Of a DNA stretch of 7,020 nt, positions 1-5,945 are shown in pieces. Source of the DNA: Desulfobacteraceae bacterium. Lineage in GTDB: Bacteria; Desulfobacterota; DSM-4660; Desulfatiglandales; Desulfatiglandaceae. The position numbers and the translations under genes were made by a program. Each line of letters starts with the position of its first letter. The stretch's first letter is position 1. The stretch is from NCBI GenBank assembly GCA_011048855.1, contig DSCZ01000535.1, positions 1 to 7,020 on the forward strand, written 5' to 3'. The notes beneath the pieces are model-generated. The model searched no databases. It saw only the letters and a list, made by a program, of their open reading frames with translations, and had not been told where the DNA came from.

Positions 1-169
1 CATTTATATCATCCGGAATGTCCTTTTCATCCATAAGCTCCGCCGAAGCGCGCACTTCGAAGGGTGGGCCGTCATATTCGGCCTTTGTGGGGGAAAAATG
101 CATTTGCGTCCCGCAACCGACGAACAGCATGCTGAGCAGCAAGAAGAAACACAGATGTGACCTTTTCAT
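1..169 (-). CDS. Lipoprotein, N-terminal 56 residues only (runs off left edge)
   Basis: A reading frame open to the window edge begins with a classic lipoprotein signal: basic start (MKRSH), a hydrophobic core rich in Leu and Phe, and a lipobox-like FVGC with Cys19 as the expected lipidated residue, followed by GTQ. After the signal the chain becomes hydrophilic and acidic (about residues 45-55). This predicts a membrane-anchored periplasmic or outer-membrane-facing lipoprotein; no family can be named from 56 residues. Two tandem ATGs occur (172-170 and 169-167). I chose the second because the GGAGG at 180-176 lies 6 nt from it but only 3 nt from the first. The gene lies 126 nt downstream of the exported-protein gene at 296-991 on the same strand, so co-transcription is possible but not shown. 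Seen directly: frame, signal, Shine-Dalgarno. Inferred: lipidation. Confidence 0.72.
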   Translation of the reverse strand, partial: MKRSHLCFFLLLSMLFVGCGTQMHFSPTKAEYDGPPFEVRASAELMDEKDIPDDIN

Positions 170-265
170 CATCAACCTCCGTTATCGTGATCTGCGCCTT
201 TTTTTATAGAGTTGTTTCCTGGTTGGAATCGGTCGAGATAATCCAGGCGGAAATAACCGAATCTG

Positions 266-279
266 TCACTTTCAAGTGA
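266..279. repeat. Short palindrome TCACTT-TC-AAGTGA between two exported-protein genes
   Basis: Perfect 6-bp arms are separated by 2 bp, in the 126-nt gap between the two minus-strand genes. The loop is too small for a stable RNA hairpin, so if it is functional it would be a protein-binding site ahead of the lipoprotein gene. A palindrome this short may be chance. Confidence 0.2.
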
Positions 280-295
280 AGAAACATGTATCCTG

Positions 296-991
296 TCATT
301 TTCCGAATGTCAGTCCATGGCTCATGCCTGTCTGGGATTGCGTACCTCCACCGGGCCTCCACTGGCCGTCTTTTCCGATCGAGGGATTGTAGTACGAGGG
401 TCCGGACGCTTTGTTTTTAACTGGATCCGCATGATATACTTTACTGACCACCTCTGAGCCGACTACACCGACGAGTGGATTGAAGGGTGCCAGTCCTACC
501 TCGACTGCCGTCGCGACTCCCCCTGACTTCGCAGCCTGGACGGCTTCGTTTTCCCCTTTTTTCATGGCATACGCCCGCCCCTCGGCGGCGCCCCTTGCTC
601 CGCTCATAAGAATCTTGGCGCTGGTCATCGCCCAAGTGGAAGTTCCCGCCGTTGCTATCGATAGCCCAATCTGCGCTCCCCAGCCGAGCCAGTCGGCAAC
701 GACGCAGATTGACTCGGCCTTTCCCAGGAGCCCTTCCTTGATATGCTGCTGGGCAATCACCGCTCTCAATCGCTCTTCCTGCTCACGTATTTCTCTTTTG
801 CGCACCTCTGAATCCGATCTGCGGGTGGGTGAAATTGAGGGTTTCGTAAAGGTATAGTCCTGATCTATTCCTGATGGCTCGCCGCCATTACCGCCGCCAC
901 CGCCGCAGGCCAGAGCCGGCACGGGCCCGCACAAAACCAGTGCAAGCACCATGTAAAGTACTCTTGATCCTGTCATCGCTGAATTTTTCAT
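296..991 (-). CDS. Exported glycine/alanine-rich protein of unknown function
   Basis: 231 residues. Residues 1-28 form a signal peptide: Lys2, Arg10, hydrophobic 11-22, then PALA before Cys29. The processing site is ambiguous. ALA before Cys fits signal peptidase I (A-x-A), while Cys29 followed by five glycines also resembles a weak, non-canonical lipobox. Residues 30-55 are a low-complexity Gly/Pro/Ser linker. Residues 56-85 are highly charged (Arg, Glu, Gln) and likely a helix or short coiled coil. Residues 93-185 are Ala/Gly/Val-rich with amphipathic or weakly membrane-seeking stretches (about 98-115 and 157-183). The tail is polar and Gly-rich. An AAAGGA lies about 8 nt upstream of the ATG, supporting this start. 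I do not recognise the family. It sits upstream of another exported lipoprotein on the same strand, so both probably act in the cell envelope. Confidence 0.78.
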   Translation of the reverse strand: MKNSAMTGSRVLYMVLALVLCGPVPALACGGGGGNGGEPSGIDQDYTFTKPSISPTRRSDSEVRKREIREQEERLRAVIAQQHIKEGLLGKAESICVVADWLGWGAQIGLSIATAGTSTWAMTSAKILMSGARGAAEGRAYAMKKGENEAVQAAKSGGVATAVEVGLAPFNPLVGVVGSEVVSKVYHADPVKNKASGPSYYNPSIGKDGQWRPGGGTQSQTGMSHGLTFGK

Positions 992-1040
992 CTGGCCATT
1001 CCTTTAATATGGTGAAGGTTTATTTCTGATTTTCAGTTAT

Positions 1041-1071
1041 TGGTTTTTTTAACATCACCTGATAAAAACCA
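1041..1071. repeat. Inverted repeat TGGTTTTT ... AAAAACCA, 15-nt loop
   Basis: Perfect 8-bp arms (1041-1048 and 1064-1071) lie about 50 nt upstream of the minus-strand start at 991. It would form a weak A/T-rich hairpin in that gene's leader, or could be an operator. It is not followed by a T-run appropriate to a terminator on the plus strand. Significance is uncertain in AT-rich DNA. Confidence 0.3.
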
Positions 1072-1383
1072 GTTTTTAAACGAAAATAACCATTTATCCA
1101 GCATTTCCGGATGGAATCAAGTTAATCGAATATGTTGCGCCAAGATACTGGATGATAAGATTCATTGTCAAGGAAAAGCGGAAAGGACCAGGAACTCCGG
1201 TATAAGGGTCGGAAAAATTGAATTTTTTTTCAAAAAAGTAACAAGCTGCTGTCTTTCTATGATATCGATCCACAGATTCTACCTTCATGTAAATGGGTTA
1301 GCCATCTCGGTATAAAAAATTCTGACAGCTCGTAAAGAAAATCGACAGGGTAGAAACGGCATGTATTTGGATGTAATTTCTTA

Positions 1384-1401
1384 TATATCAAAGTTGATAT
1401 A
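1384..1401. promoter_or_regulatory. Candidate operator palindrome upstream of molybdoenzyme operon
   Basis: TATATCAA-AG-TTGATATA is a perfect inverted repeat with 8-bp arms and a 2-bp centre, about 130 nt before the ATG at 1531. Its right arm overlaps TATAAA (1398-1403), a 5-of-6 match to a sigma-70 -10 box, although I find no good -35 at the right distance. A dyad over a promoter-like element is the usual geometry of a repressor or activator site. The half-site (ATCAA/TTGAT) contains the bases of an FNR half-site, but the arms are in the opposite order and spacing from the FNR consensus, so I do not call it FNR. Confidence 0.42.
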
Positions 1402-1426
1402 AATGAAACTGATTGATTAAACAGTT

Positions 1427-1448
1427 ATTGTTTTGTTTTCAAAACAAT
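1427..1448 (+). promoter_or_regulatory. Leader hairpin/dyad upstream of molybdoenzyme operon
   Basis: ATTGTTTTG, TTTT, CAAAACAAT: a perfect 9-bp inverted repeat with a 4-nt loop, 26 nt downstream of the operator-like dyad and about 80 nt before the real start codon. In RNA it would make a compact but A/U-rich stem-loop in the 5' leader; in DNA it could be a second protein site. The first in-frame ATG (1447) lies inside its right arm, one reason not to use it as the start. Confidence 0.4.
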
Positions 1449-1515
1449 GGGTATGGAGTTTGCATTCAAGCCGTGGATAAACTTTTTAGCCACACTAATA
1501 TTGACTGCCATCAAC

Positions 1516-1521
1516 AGGAGG
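1516..1521 (+). promoter_or_regulatory. Ribosome binding site fixing the molybdoenzyme start
   Basis: AGGAGG ends 9 nt before ATG 1531. This is the only strong Shine-Dalgarno in the region. It decides for the start at 1531, which also places the twin-arginine motif at residues 11-12, over the in-frame upstream ATG at 1447. Confidence 0.85.
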
Positions 1522-1530
1522 TATGGTCAT

Positions 1531-4008
1531 ATGTCAAAAACCAATGACAAAAACGTCACCAGGCGGCAGTTCTTTAAGCGCGCCGGGGCGGGAGCAGCCG
1601 CTCTTTCTGCTGCTCCCTGCCTTCAGATGTCCGCCCTCGCACCCCGCCAGGCAGCTACTGCCCAATCCGATGGAAAATGGATTCACGGCATGTGTTCGTT
1701 TTGCATGTTCGGCTGCCCTATAAAGGCCAAGGTCGTGGACGGCCGGGTCACGATGATACAGGGTGACGAGGCAATGCCGGTTCTGGACGGTAAGATCTGT
1801 GCGAAAGGCATGTCCGGAGTGGATAGAGTCAACAGGCCCGACCGGCTCAAATATCCCCTCAAACGGGTTGGAAAAAGAGGGGAAGGCAAATTCAAGAGGA
1901 TAACCTGGGAGGAAGCCATCCATGAAATCTCATCCAGGATGAAGGGTTACAAGGATGCGGGCCATCCGGAATCGGTCGCGTTTTTGTGGGGCTGCCCGAT
2001 GCAAACACCGAGCATCGATTTTTTCGATTACTTCCGGCTTGTTTACGGGACACCGAATTTCAGCCATTTCCACGGCGATTCCTGTTATTCCTCGGGGGCC
2101 ATAGCGAACATGATGAGCGGCATCCCGCCCTTCACCAACACCTGCGACTTCTCGAAGGCACGCTATACCGTACATGTCGGTTACTGTCCGACCACCGGAT
2201 CCTGGACTCCCGGCGGAGTATGGACAATGCGGGAAGTGAGCAAAGGTCTGAAACAGGGGCTTGAACTGGAAATCGTAGACCCGCGCATGGAGGAGGATGC
2301 AGCCATGTTCGGCTGGACGCCCATCCGACCGGATACCGATGTAGCCTTCGCACTCGGTATAATCCATGTCCTGATCGAAGAGGATCTTTTCGACAGAAAC
2401 TTCCTCGCTAAATACACGAACGCTTCGATGCTTGTACGGACTGACACAGGACTTCCCTTGAAAGACAAAGACGGAGCGTTCATCGCATGGGACCATTCGT
2501 CTTCCAAACCGCACCCTCTGGATGAAACCGTTTCGGATACAGCGCTTTTCGGCAAATATACGGTGGACGGCATAGAATGTGCGACCGCCCTCGAATTGCT
2601 TCGTCTCAGGGTTCGGGACTTCACGCCGGCCAAGGCGGCCGAGATTTGCCAAATCCCCGGCGGTGGAGAGAAGATAACAAAAATAGCCCGGAAGCTCGGC
2701 ATGTTTAAACCCCGTTCCAGTATCCAGATAAGTTCGGTGGCTGCGGCCAAGCAGATAAACGTCATTCAAAAGCTCCGGGCCTTTGGCATAATCAACATGC
2801 TGCTCGGAAACTTCGATAAACCCGGCGGAATATATTTTCTCCAGCCTCCACTTTCAGAGGGGCCTTATTACATGAGCTTCGGAGAGCCTCTCGGAAAGAA
2901 GCCGCCCGAGATCAAAGTCCCTAATGTCGACTTCGACCCGATGCTTTATCCATTCGGCTCGATAGACCTTCCCGTGGTTCCCCGCTATTATTCGGCCGTG
3001 AGCGAAGGGAAACCCTACCCGGTCAAGATGTTGTTCATTACCTCGGTCAACATGTTCAACCATCCGGCGATTCCAACAAAAAGAATGCTGGAAGACGCTG
3101 AATTCACGGTGGTATGCGAAAACTGGCCGACGATCACCGTGGACTGGGCGGACATCGTTCTTCCGGACGCAACCTACCTGGAACGAGAAACGGTACGTCA
3201 GTCCACATGGAGCACCTATCCGTTCATCGCTTCCCGGAAGATTGCAGAGCCACCGGCGGGTATCATGCCCCTCGCGGAAGTGCTTCTCGAAGTGGGTAAG
3301 AAAATCGGGCTCGAAGAATACTTCGATTTTACGATAGCAGAATGGTATGAAAAACAATTGGCACCATTGGGGTTGACCCTCCGAAAACTGAAGGAAGAGG
3401 GAGCTTATTATAAGTACGAAAAAAAATACGAAAAATTTCCGTACAAAGACACTCCCTACAAGCCCACCAGCCGTACCGGCAGGCTGGAGATTTATTCGGT
3501 ATGGCTCGCAGAGGATTTCTACCACAACTCGGAATCTCCATATCACAGCAATCGCCATGTGGACCCGATACCGAACGACTTCCGGACGATGAGGCGTGAA
3601 CTCAAATCAGACGAATTCTATCTCGTTACAGGAAAAAGCGCCATCAACGCGCACTCGAGTTCCGCAGGAAACCGTTACTTGAATGAGAAATATATCAGTG
3701 ACGGCATTGGGCTTCACAGGCTCTGGCTCGGGAGCGGGCGGGCCGCGGCCCTGGGTATCAAGGATCTCGACACCGTATGGGTGGAATCTGAAGAAACCGG
3801 CGCAAAAGAGCAGGTGCAGGTAAAGGTGACTGAAGGAATCCATCCGACCACGGCTTTCGCTTACCATCAGTTCGGCGTCGCATCAAAAGGCATCGAAAGC
3901 GATGTCGGCAACGTGGGTTTAATGGACAATTATTTCCAGCCGCACAATGAGGAACCCCTCAGTGCCGGCCTGGGACGATGCCAGATGATCATCAAAATCA
4001 AAAAGTGA
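1531..4008 (+). CDS. Tat-exported molybdopterin oxidoreductase, catalytic subunit (PsrA/PhsA/ArrA-like)
   Basis: 825 residues. A periplasmic Mo/W-bis(pterin) reductase or oxidase of the DMSO-reductase superfamily. In order: a Tat signal with TRRQFFK (residues 10-16) and an Ala/Gly-rich core to about 37-45; the [4Fe-4S] motif C55-x2-C58-x3-C62-x27-C90; the large pterin-binding region (about 105-600); and the C-terminal dinucleotide-binding domain from about 694 to the end, with the family-type stretch INAHSSSAGN. At the expected metal-ligand position, in FHGDSCYSS, stands Cys185. By family knowledge Cys here fits polysulfide, thiosulfate and arsenate reductase relatives; DMSO reductases use Ser and Nar uses Asp. 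The length is nearer ArrA-type (~850) than PsrA (~750), but I see no diagnostic arsenate motif, so the substrate is unassigned. It leads an operon with an iron-sulfur subunit and a chaperone. The start is set by the AGGAGG at 1516. Confidence 0.93.
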   Translation: MSKTNDKNVTRRQFFKRAGAGAAALSAAPCLQMSALAPRQAATAQSDGKWIHGMCSFCMFGCPIKAKVVDGRVTMIQGDEAMPVLDGKICAKGMSGVDRVNRPDRLKYPLKRVGKRGEGKFKRITWEEAIHEISSRMKGYKDAGHPESVAFLWGCPMQTPSIDFFDYFRLVYGTPNFSHFHGDSCYSSGAIANMMSGIPPFTNTCDFSKARYTVHVGYCPTTGSWTPGGVWTMREVSKGLKQGLELEIVDPRMEEDAAMFGWTPIRPDTDVAFALGIIHVLIEEDLFDRNFLAKYTNASMLVRTDTGLPLKDKDGAFIAWDHSSSKPHPLDETVSDTALFGKYTVDGIECATALELLRLRVRDFTPAKAAEICQIPGGGEKITKIARKLGMFKPRSSIQISSVAAAKQINVIQKLRAFGIINMLLGNFDKPGGIYFLQPPLSEGPYYMSFGEPLGKKPPEIKVPNVDFDPMLYPFGSIDLPVVPRYYSAVSEGKPYPVKMLFITSVNMFNHPAIPTKRMLEDAEFTVVCENWPTITVDWADIVLPDATYLERETVRQSTWSTYPFIASRKIAEPPAGIMPLAEVLLEVGKKIGLEEYFDFTIAEWYEKQLAPLGLTLRKLKEEGAYYKYEKKYEKFPYKDTPYKPTSRTGRLEIYSVWLAEDFYHNSESPYHSNRHVDPIPNDFRTMRRELKSDEFYLVTGKSAINAHSSSAGNRYLNEKYISDGIGLHRLWLGSGRAAALGIKDLDTVWVESEETGAKEQVQVKVTEGIHPTTAFAYHQFGVASKGIESDVGNVGLMDNYFQPHNEEPLSAGLGRCQMIIKIKK

Positions 4009-4018
4009 GGTAGACCCG

Positions 4019-4828
4019 ATGTCTATTCAAGCCATAGTAATCGATTTGAACCAATGCATCCGGTGCAGGACATGCATGGTGGCCTGCAAAGTGCAAAACA
4101 ACATCCCTCCATTGAGAAAAGGGCAGGTGTCTCATTATCGGATACGGCCGGTTGAATGGGAAGAAGGTAAATTCCCCGATACAAGGAGGATATTCATCCC
4201 GGTACTCTGCATGCAGTGCGATAAACCGGCCTGCATGGAAGCTTGCCCGGAAGATGCCATCTCCAAGCGGGCGGACGGCATCGTTGTCGTGGACAAGACG
4301 AAATGCATTGCATGCGGTGCCTGCAACCAGGCTTGCCCATACGGTGCCCCCTTTTTGATGGATAAGGCCGACAAGTGTGATTTCTGCGTCGCCGAACGAT
4401 TGGACCGGGGAGAAAAAACCCCTTACTGCGTGCAGTCTTGCCCAGGGGAAGCCATGATCTTCGGTGACCTTGCCGATTCTTCTTCCACCGTAGCCGGGCT
4501 CGTATCCTCGGGCAAGGCCCTGCCCCTGTGCCCCGAGTTCGGCACAGACCCCAGGGTGTACTACGTGCCGCCTGCGTGGTATAAGGATCAATGGACGTCA
4601 CTGGCTTCCAACGATTTATTCATAGAGGCACTAAAATGGCGCGAAAATGACTTGGCAGAGCCGAAAAGCTCGGCTCACAGCCTGACCCGCATTGCACGTA
4701 GTGCCGGGTTCATGGCAAGCCCGCTTGGTGGCCTCGCGACAGGCGCAGTGGGGCTCGGTGTTTCTCTGGAATATCTGGCGGAAAGAAAGCAAAAGGTGGC
4801 GGAAGCCGAAAAAAAATCGGAGACCTGA
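4019..4828 (+). CDS. Four-cluster [4Fe-4S] electron-transfer subunit (DmsB/PsrB/NrfC type)
   Basis: 269 residues. Electron-transfer partner of the upstream catalytic subunit. Sixteen cysteines form four cluster motifs: C13-x2-C16-x2-C19-x3-C23; C64-x2-C67-x4-C72-x3-C76; C96-x2-C99-x2-C102-x3-C106; C120-x2-C123-x13-C137-x3-C141. This is the exact pattern of the DmsB/PsrB/NrfC family. It has no signal peptide, so it is expected to be exported as a Tat passenger bound to the catalytic subunit. Beyond about residue 190 it carries a C-terminal extension. Residues 229-250 are uncharged, Gly-rich and moderately hydrophobic, followed by a Lys/Glu-rich end: possibly a membrane-seeking helix. The ATG is 10 nt after the previous stop, and its Shine-Dalgarno GAGG (4007-4010) overlaps that stop, suggesting coupled translation. 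No NrfD/DmsC-type membrane subunit follows. Confidence 0.93.
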   Translation: MSIQAIVIDLNQCIRCRTCMVACKVQNNIPPLRKGQVSHYRIRPVEWEEGKFPDTRRIFIPVLCMQCDKPACMEACPEDAISKRADGIVVVDKTKCIACGACNQACPYGAPFLMDKADKCDFCVAERLDRGEKTPYCVQSCPGEAMIFGDLADSSSTVAGLVSSGKALPLCPEFGTDPRVYYVPPAWYKDQWTSLASNDLFIEALKWRENDLAEPKSSAHSLTRIARSAGFMASPLGGLATGAVGLGVSLEYLAERKQKVAEAEKKSET

Positions 4829-4834
4829 AACAGT

Positions 4835-4874
4835 CAACCGGCCCGGGTTTCGACTTAGATGCTCCGGCCGGTTG
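4835..4874 (+). promoter_or_regulatory. Intercistronic stem-loop between iron-sulfur subunit and chaperone genes
   Basis: CAACCGGCC (4835-4843) pairs perfectly with GGCCGGTTG (4866-4874), a 9-bp GC-rich stem. After a C-C mismatch, a few more pairs (G-C, G-U, G-C) are possible inside the 22-nt loop. It fills most of the 73-nt gap and lies 27 nt before the chaperone start. There is no T-run after it, so it is more likely an RNA-processing or stability element, or a partial attenuator lowering chaperone output, than a full terminator. Function is inferred; the pairing is seen. Confidence 0.5.
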
Positions 4875-4901
4875 TTCCATGTTTTCATACGGAAGATTCA
4901 T

Positions 4902-5510
4902 ATGGAAGATTACTTGGAAAACAAAAAAAGCGAAAACCACAGCATGGCCAGAAGCCAAATATACCGCTTCCTAGCCAGGGCCTTTGATTACCCGGCTGCA
5001 CGAAGGAAGGGCCTCTATTACTTTGCCGAAGCCCTTCCCTGGTTCCGGGAACTGCCGTCTGAAAAGCTCGAAAACCTGGCGGCACTCATCATTCAATCCA
5101 CTCAAGCCCTTGATCTCGAAAGTCTTCAGCAGGAATATGTCAGACTTTTCGACTACCGTCCGGTGTGTCCTATCCAGGAATCGTCTTACATGAACAACAG
5201 CACGATGACGGACCTCATAAATTCACTGGTCGAATTTTACTCCAAATCCGGCCTTTCTTGCGGAAACACGATGCCGCCGGACCACCTTGTGACCGAACTT
5301 GAACTGATGCAGTATCTGTGTTTCCAGGAATTCGTAGATTGTGAAAAGAATCCGGTCAAATGGCGGGAGCTTCAAATTGAGTTTCTGGCCTCCCACCTTG
5401 CAACTTGGGTTCCGGCGTTCGCATCCCGGCTGGAATCCATGACGGATACTCCCTATCGTTTACTCGGGAAAATGGCCATGGATTTCATTGGAATAGAATC
5501 GATATCGTAA
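4902..5510 (+). CDS. TorD/DmsD/NarJ-family molybdoenzyme maturation chaperone
   Basis: 202 residues, the usual length of the family; all-helical by composition, no signal peptide. Cytoplasmic chaperones of this family bind the Tat signal of their partner molybdoenzyme and hold export until cofactor is inserted. Visible family features are an N-terminal helical segment with SQIYRFLARAFDYP (18-31), EYVRLFDY followed by Pro/Cys/Pro (78-90), the PPDHLVTELELMQYL stretch (125-139), and FLASHLATWVPAF (161-173), a hallmark of the TorD/NarJ fold. The frame extends upstream to 4692, but I start at the ATG at 4902: the upstream part overlaps the preceding gene and is Arg/Trp-rich nonsense, and a GGAAG at 4891-4895 sits 6 nt before this ATG. 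Met15 is a weaker alternative. It is the third gene of the operon, and its natural client is the Tat-exported catalytic subunit. Confidence 0.9.
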   Translation: MEDYLENKKSENHSMARSQIYRFLARAFDYPAARRKGLYYFAEALPWFRELPSEKLENLAALIIQSTQALDLESLQQEYVRLFDYRPVCPIQESSYMNNSTMTDLINSLVEFYSKSGLSCGNTMPPDHLVTELELMQYLCFQEFVDCEKNPVKWRELQIEFLASHLATWVPAFASRLESMTDTPYRLLGKMAMDFIGIESIS

Positions 5511-5538
5511 TTTCAGAAATTTACGCCATTGGTTCAAG

Positions 5539-5560
5539 CCACGTTCAAACCACGTTCAAA
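5539..5560. repeat. Tandem 11-bp repeat (CCACGTTCAAA x2)
   Basis: Two exact head-to-tail copies of CCACGTTCAAA (5539-5549, 5550-5560) lie just after the chaperone gene. They could be slippage products or the edge of a longer intergenic repeat array. No function is apparent. Confidence 0.6.
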
Positions 5561-5599
5561 CCCGATATTGTAGATCGCCCCTTCCGACCAGGTTAACTC

Positions 5600-5641
5600 G
5601 TGTCCATCCGGTATTTCCGGATGGGCACAAACCAGCTTTTT
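5600..5641 (+). terminator. Candidate terminator hairpin after the molybdoenzyme operon
   Basis: GTGTCCATCCGG (5600-5611), a TATTT loop, then CCGGATGGGCAC (5617-5628) form a 12-pair stem in RNA with one U-G wobble, by far the strongest hairpin after the operon. A T5 run (5637-5641) follows, but 8 nt late, so intrinsic termination may be inefficient. GATGGGC in the right arm can instead pair with GCCCATC at 5647-5653. It may be part of a dispersed palindromic repeat and not a dedicated terminator. Confidence 0.42.
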
Positions 5642-5650
5642 ACGACGCCC
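5630..5650 (+). repeat. 21-bp direct repeat, left copy, bordering the toxin-antitoxin cassette
   Basis: This starts AACCAGCTTTTTACGA and matches 6379-6399 at 20 of 21 positions (C at 5646, T at 6395). The two copies bracket the VapBC genes about 750 bp apart. A 21-mer match with one difference is very unlikely by chance in 7 kb. The right copy's TTTTTACGA core recurs inverted at 6651-6659. Confidence 0.75.
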
Positions 5651-5657
5651 ATCGTGC

Positions 5658-5705
5658 TTGACAAACAATGACTTGAGTATTACTAGTACCAGTATTACTA
5701 TTACC
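5658..5705 (+). promoter_or_regulatory. vapBC promoter with 15-bp tandem repeat (candidate antitoxin operator)
   Basis: A consensus -35 TTGACA (5658-5663) is followed by TACTAG at 17-bp spacing (5681-5686), a weak -10; a TATTAC at 5678 is another possibility. From 5676 a 15-bp unit beginning AGTATTACTA is repeated in tandem (5676-5690, 5691-5705) with one mismatch, ending directly at the ribosome site GGAGG (5706-5710). Toxin-antitoxin promoters are usually autorepressed by the antitoxin-toxin complex at repeats overlapping the promoter, and this layout fits that. The repeats are seen; their role as the binding site is inferred. Confidence 0.5.
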
Positions 5706-5717
5706 GGAGGTGCAGCC

Positions 5718-5945
5718 ATGAGGGTTACTACAAAAGGGCAAATCACGATTCCACAGGAAATTCGAGAAAAACTGGGAATCACGCCCGCCGTTGAAATTGA
5801 TTTCATAGAGGAAAAAGGTCGAGTTTATTTGGTTAAAAGGAAAGGAAAGCCGAAAAAATCTCATAATTTCAGAAAATTGAGAGGAATAGGCAATGTGAAA
5901 ATGACAACAGACGAAATAATGGCTCTCACTCGAGGAGAAAAATGA
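5718..5945 (+). CDS. vapB: VapB-type antitoxin, AbrB/SpoVT DNA-binding fold
   Basis: 75 residues. The N-terminus MRVTTKGQITIPQEIREKLG is a textbook swapped-hairpin AbrB/MazE DNA-binding domain (residues 1 to about 45, continuing through EIDFIEEKGRVYLV). The C-terminal 30 residues are basic then acidic and would be the flexible toxin-binding tail (RKLRGIGN, then MTTDEIMALTRGEK). It neutralises the adjacent PIN-domain toxin and probably represses its own promoter. The frame is open upstream to a TTG at 5658, but GGAGG (5706-5710) 7 nt before ATG 5718 and the domain boundary set this start. The stop codon overlaps the toxin start (ATGA at 5942-5945), typical of co-translated antitoxin-toxin pairs. 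Confident on fold and role; the exact subfamily is open. Confidence 0.92.
   Translation: MRVTTKGQITIPQEIREKLGITPAVEIDFIEEKGRVYLVKRKGKPKKSHNFRKLRGIGNVKMTTDEIMALTRGEK

Larger units (their letters stand above)
992..1530. other. AT-rich divergent intergenic region
   Basis: This 539-nt gap separates the minus-strand exported-protein gene from the plus-strand molybdoenzyme operon, so it must hold two outward promoters. It is visibly richer in A and T than the flanking genes and has several homopolymer runs (for example T8 near 1223-1230). Reading frames in it (1040-1315 plus, 1094-1288 minus) lack convincing ribosome sites and recognisable proteins. I see three inverted repeats, listed separately, but no tRNA, riboswitch or clear -35/-10 pair with consensus spacing. 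Confidence 0.6.

Noticed and set aside
480..857. 125-codon plus-strand frame opposite the exported protein
   Set aside because: It mirrors the Ala/Gly-rich codons of the minus-strand gene and has no plausible start context or family.
1103..1114. 12-bp match ATTTCCGGATGG shared with 5613-5624
   Set aside because: A 12-mer match is expected about once by chance in 7 kb, and the hairpin context at 5600 is not reproduced here.
1447..1530. 28-residue N-terminal extension of the molybdoenzyme from the upstream in-frame ATG
   Set aside because: That ATG sits in the arm of an inverted repeat with no Shine-Dalgarno, and it would bury the Tat motif behind a hydrophobic stretch. The ATG at 1531 has a strong AGGAGG and normal Tat placement.
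1930..2769. Long minus-strand open frame (279 codons) inside the molybdoenzyme gene
   Set aside because: Antisense shadow of a conserved coding sequence with no recognisable protein. The same applies to the frames at 2854-3558 and 3998-4591.
4692..4901. Upstream extension of the chaperone frame
   Set aside because: It overlaps the iron-sulfur gene out of frame, is Arg/Trp-rich, and has no family similarity; homology to TorD begins near 4940.
5509..5521. AATTTC-A-GAAATT palindrome at the chaperone stop
   Set aside because: A 1-nt centre cannot form an RNA hairpin loop with the full stem, and the arms are short and A/T-rich; not a convincing terminator.
5658..5717. 20-residue TTG-started extension of VapB
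   Set aside because: It is translated from the promoter and the 15-bp tandem repeat (Ser/Thr/Ile-rich). The AbrB domain begins at the ATG with a good ribosome site.
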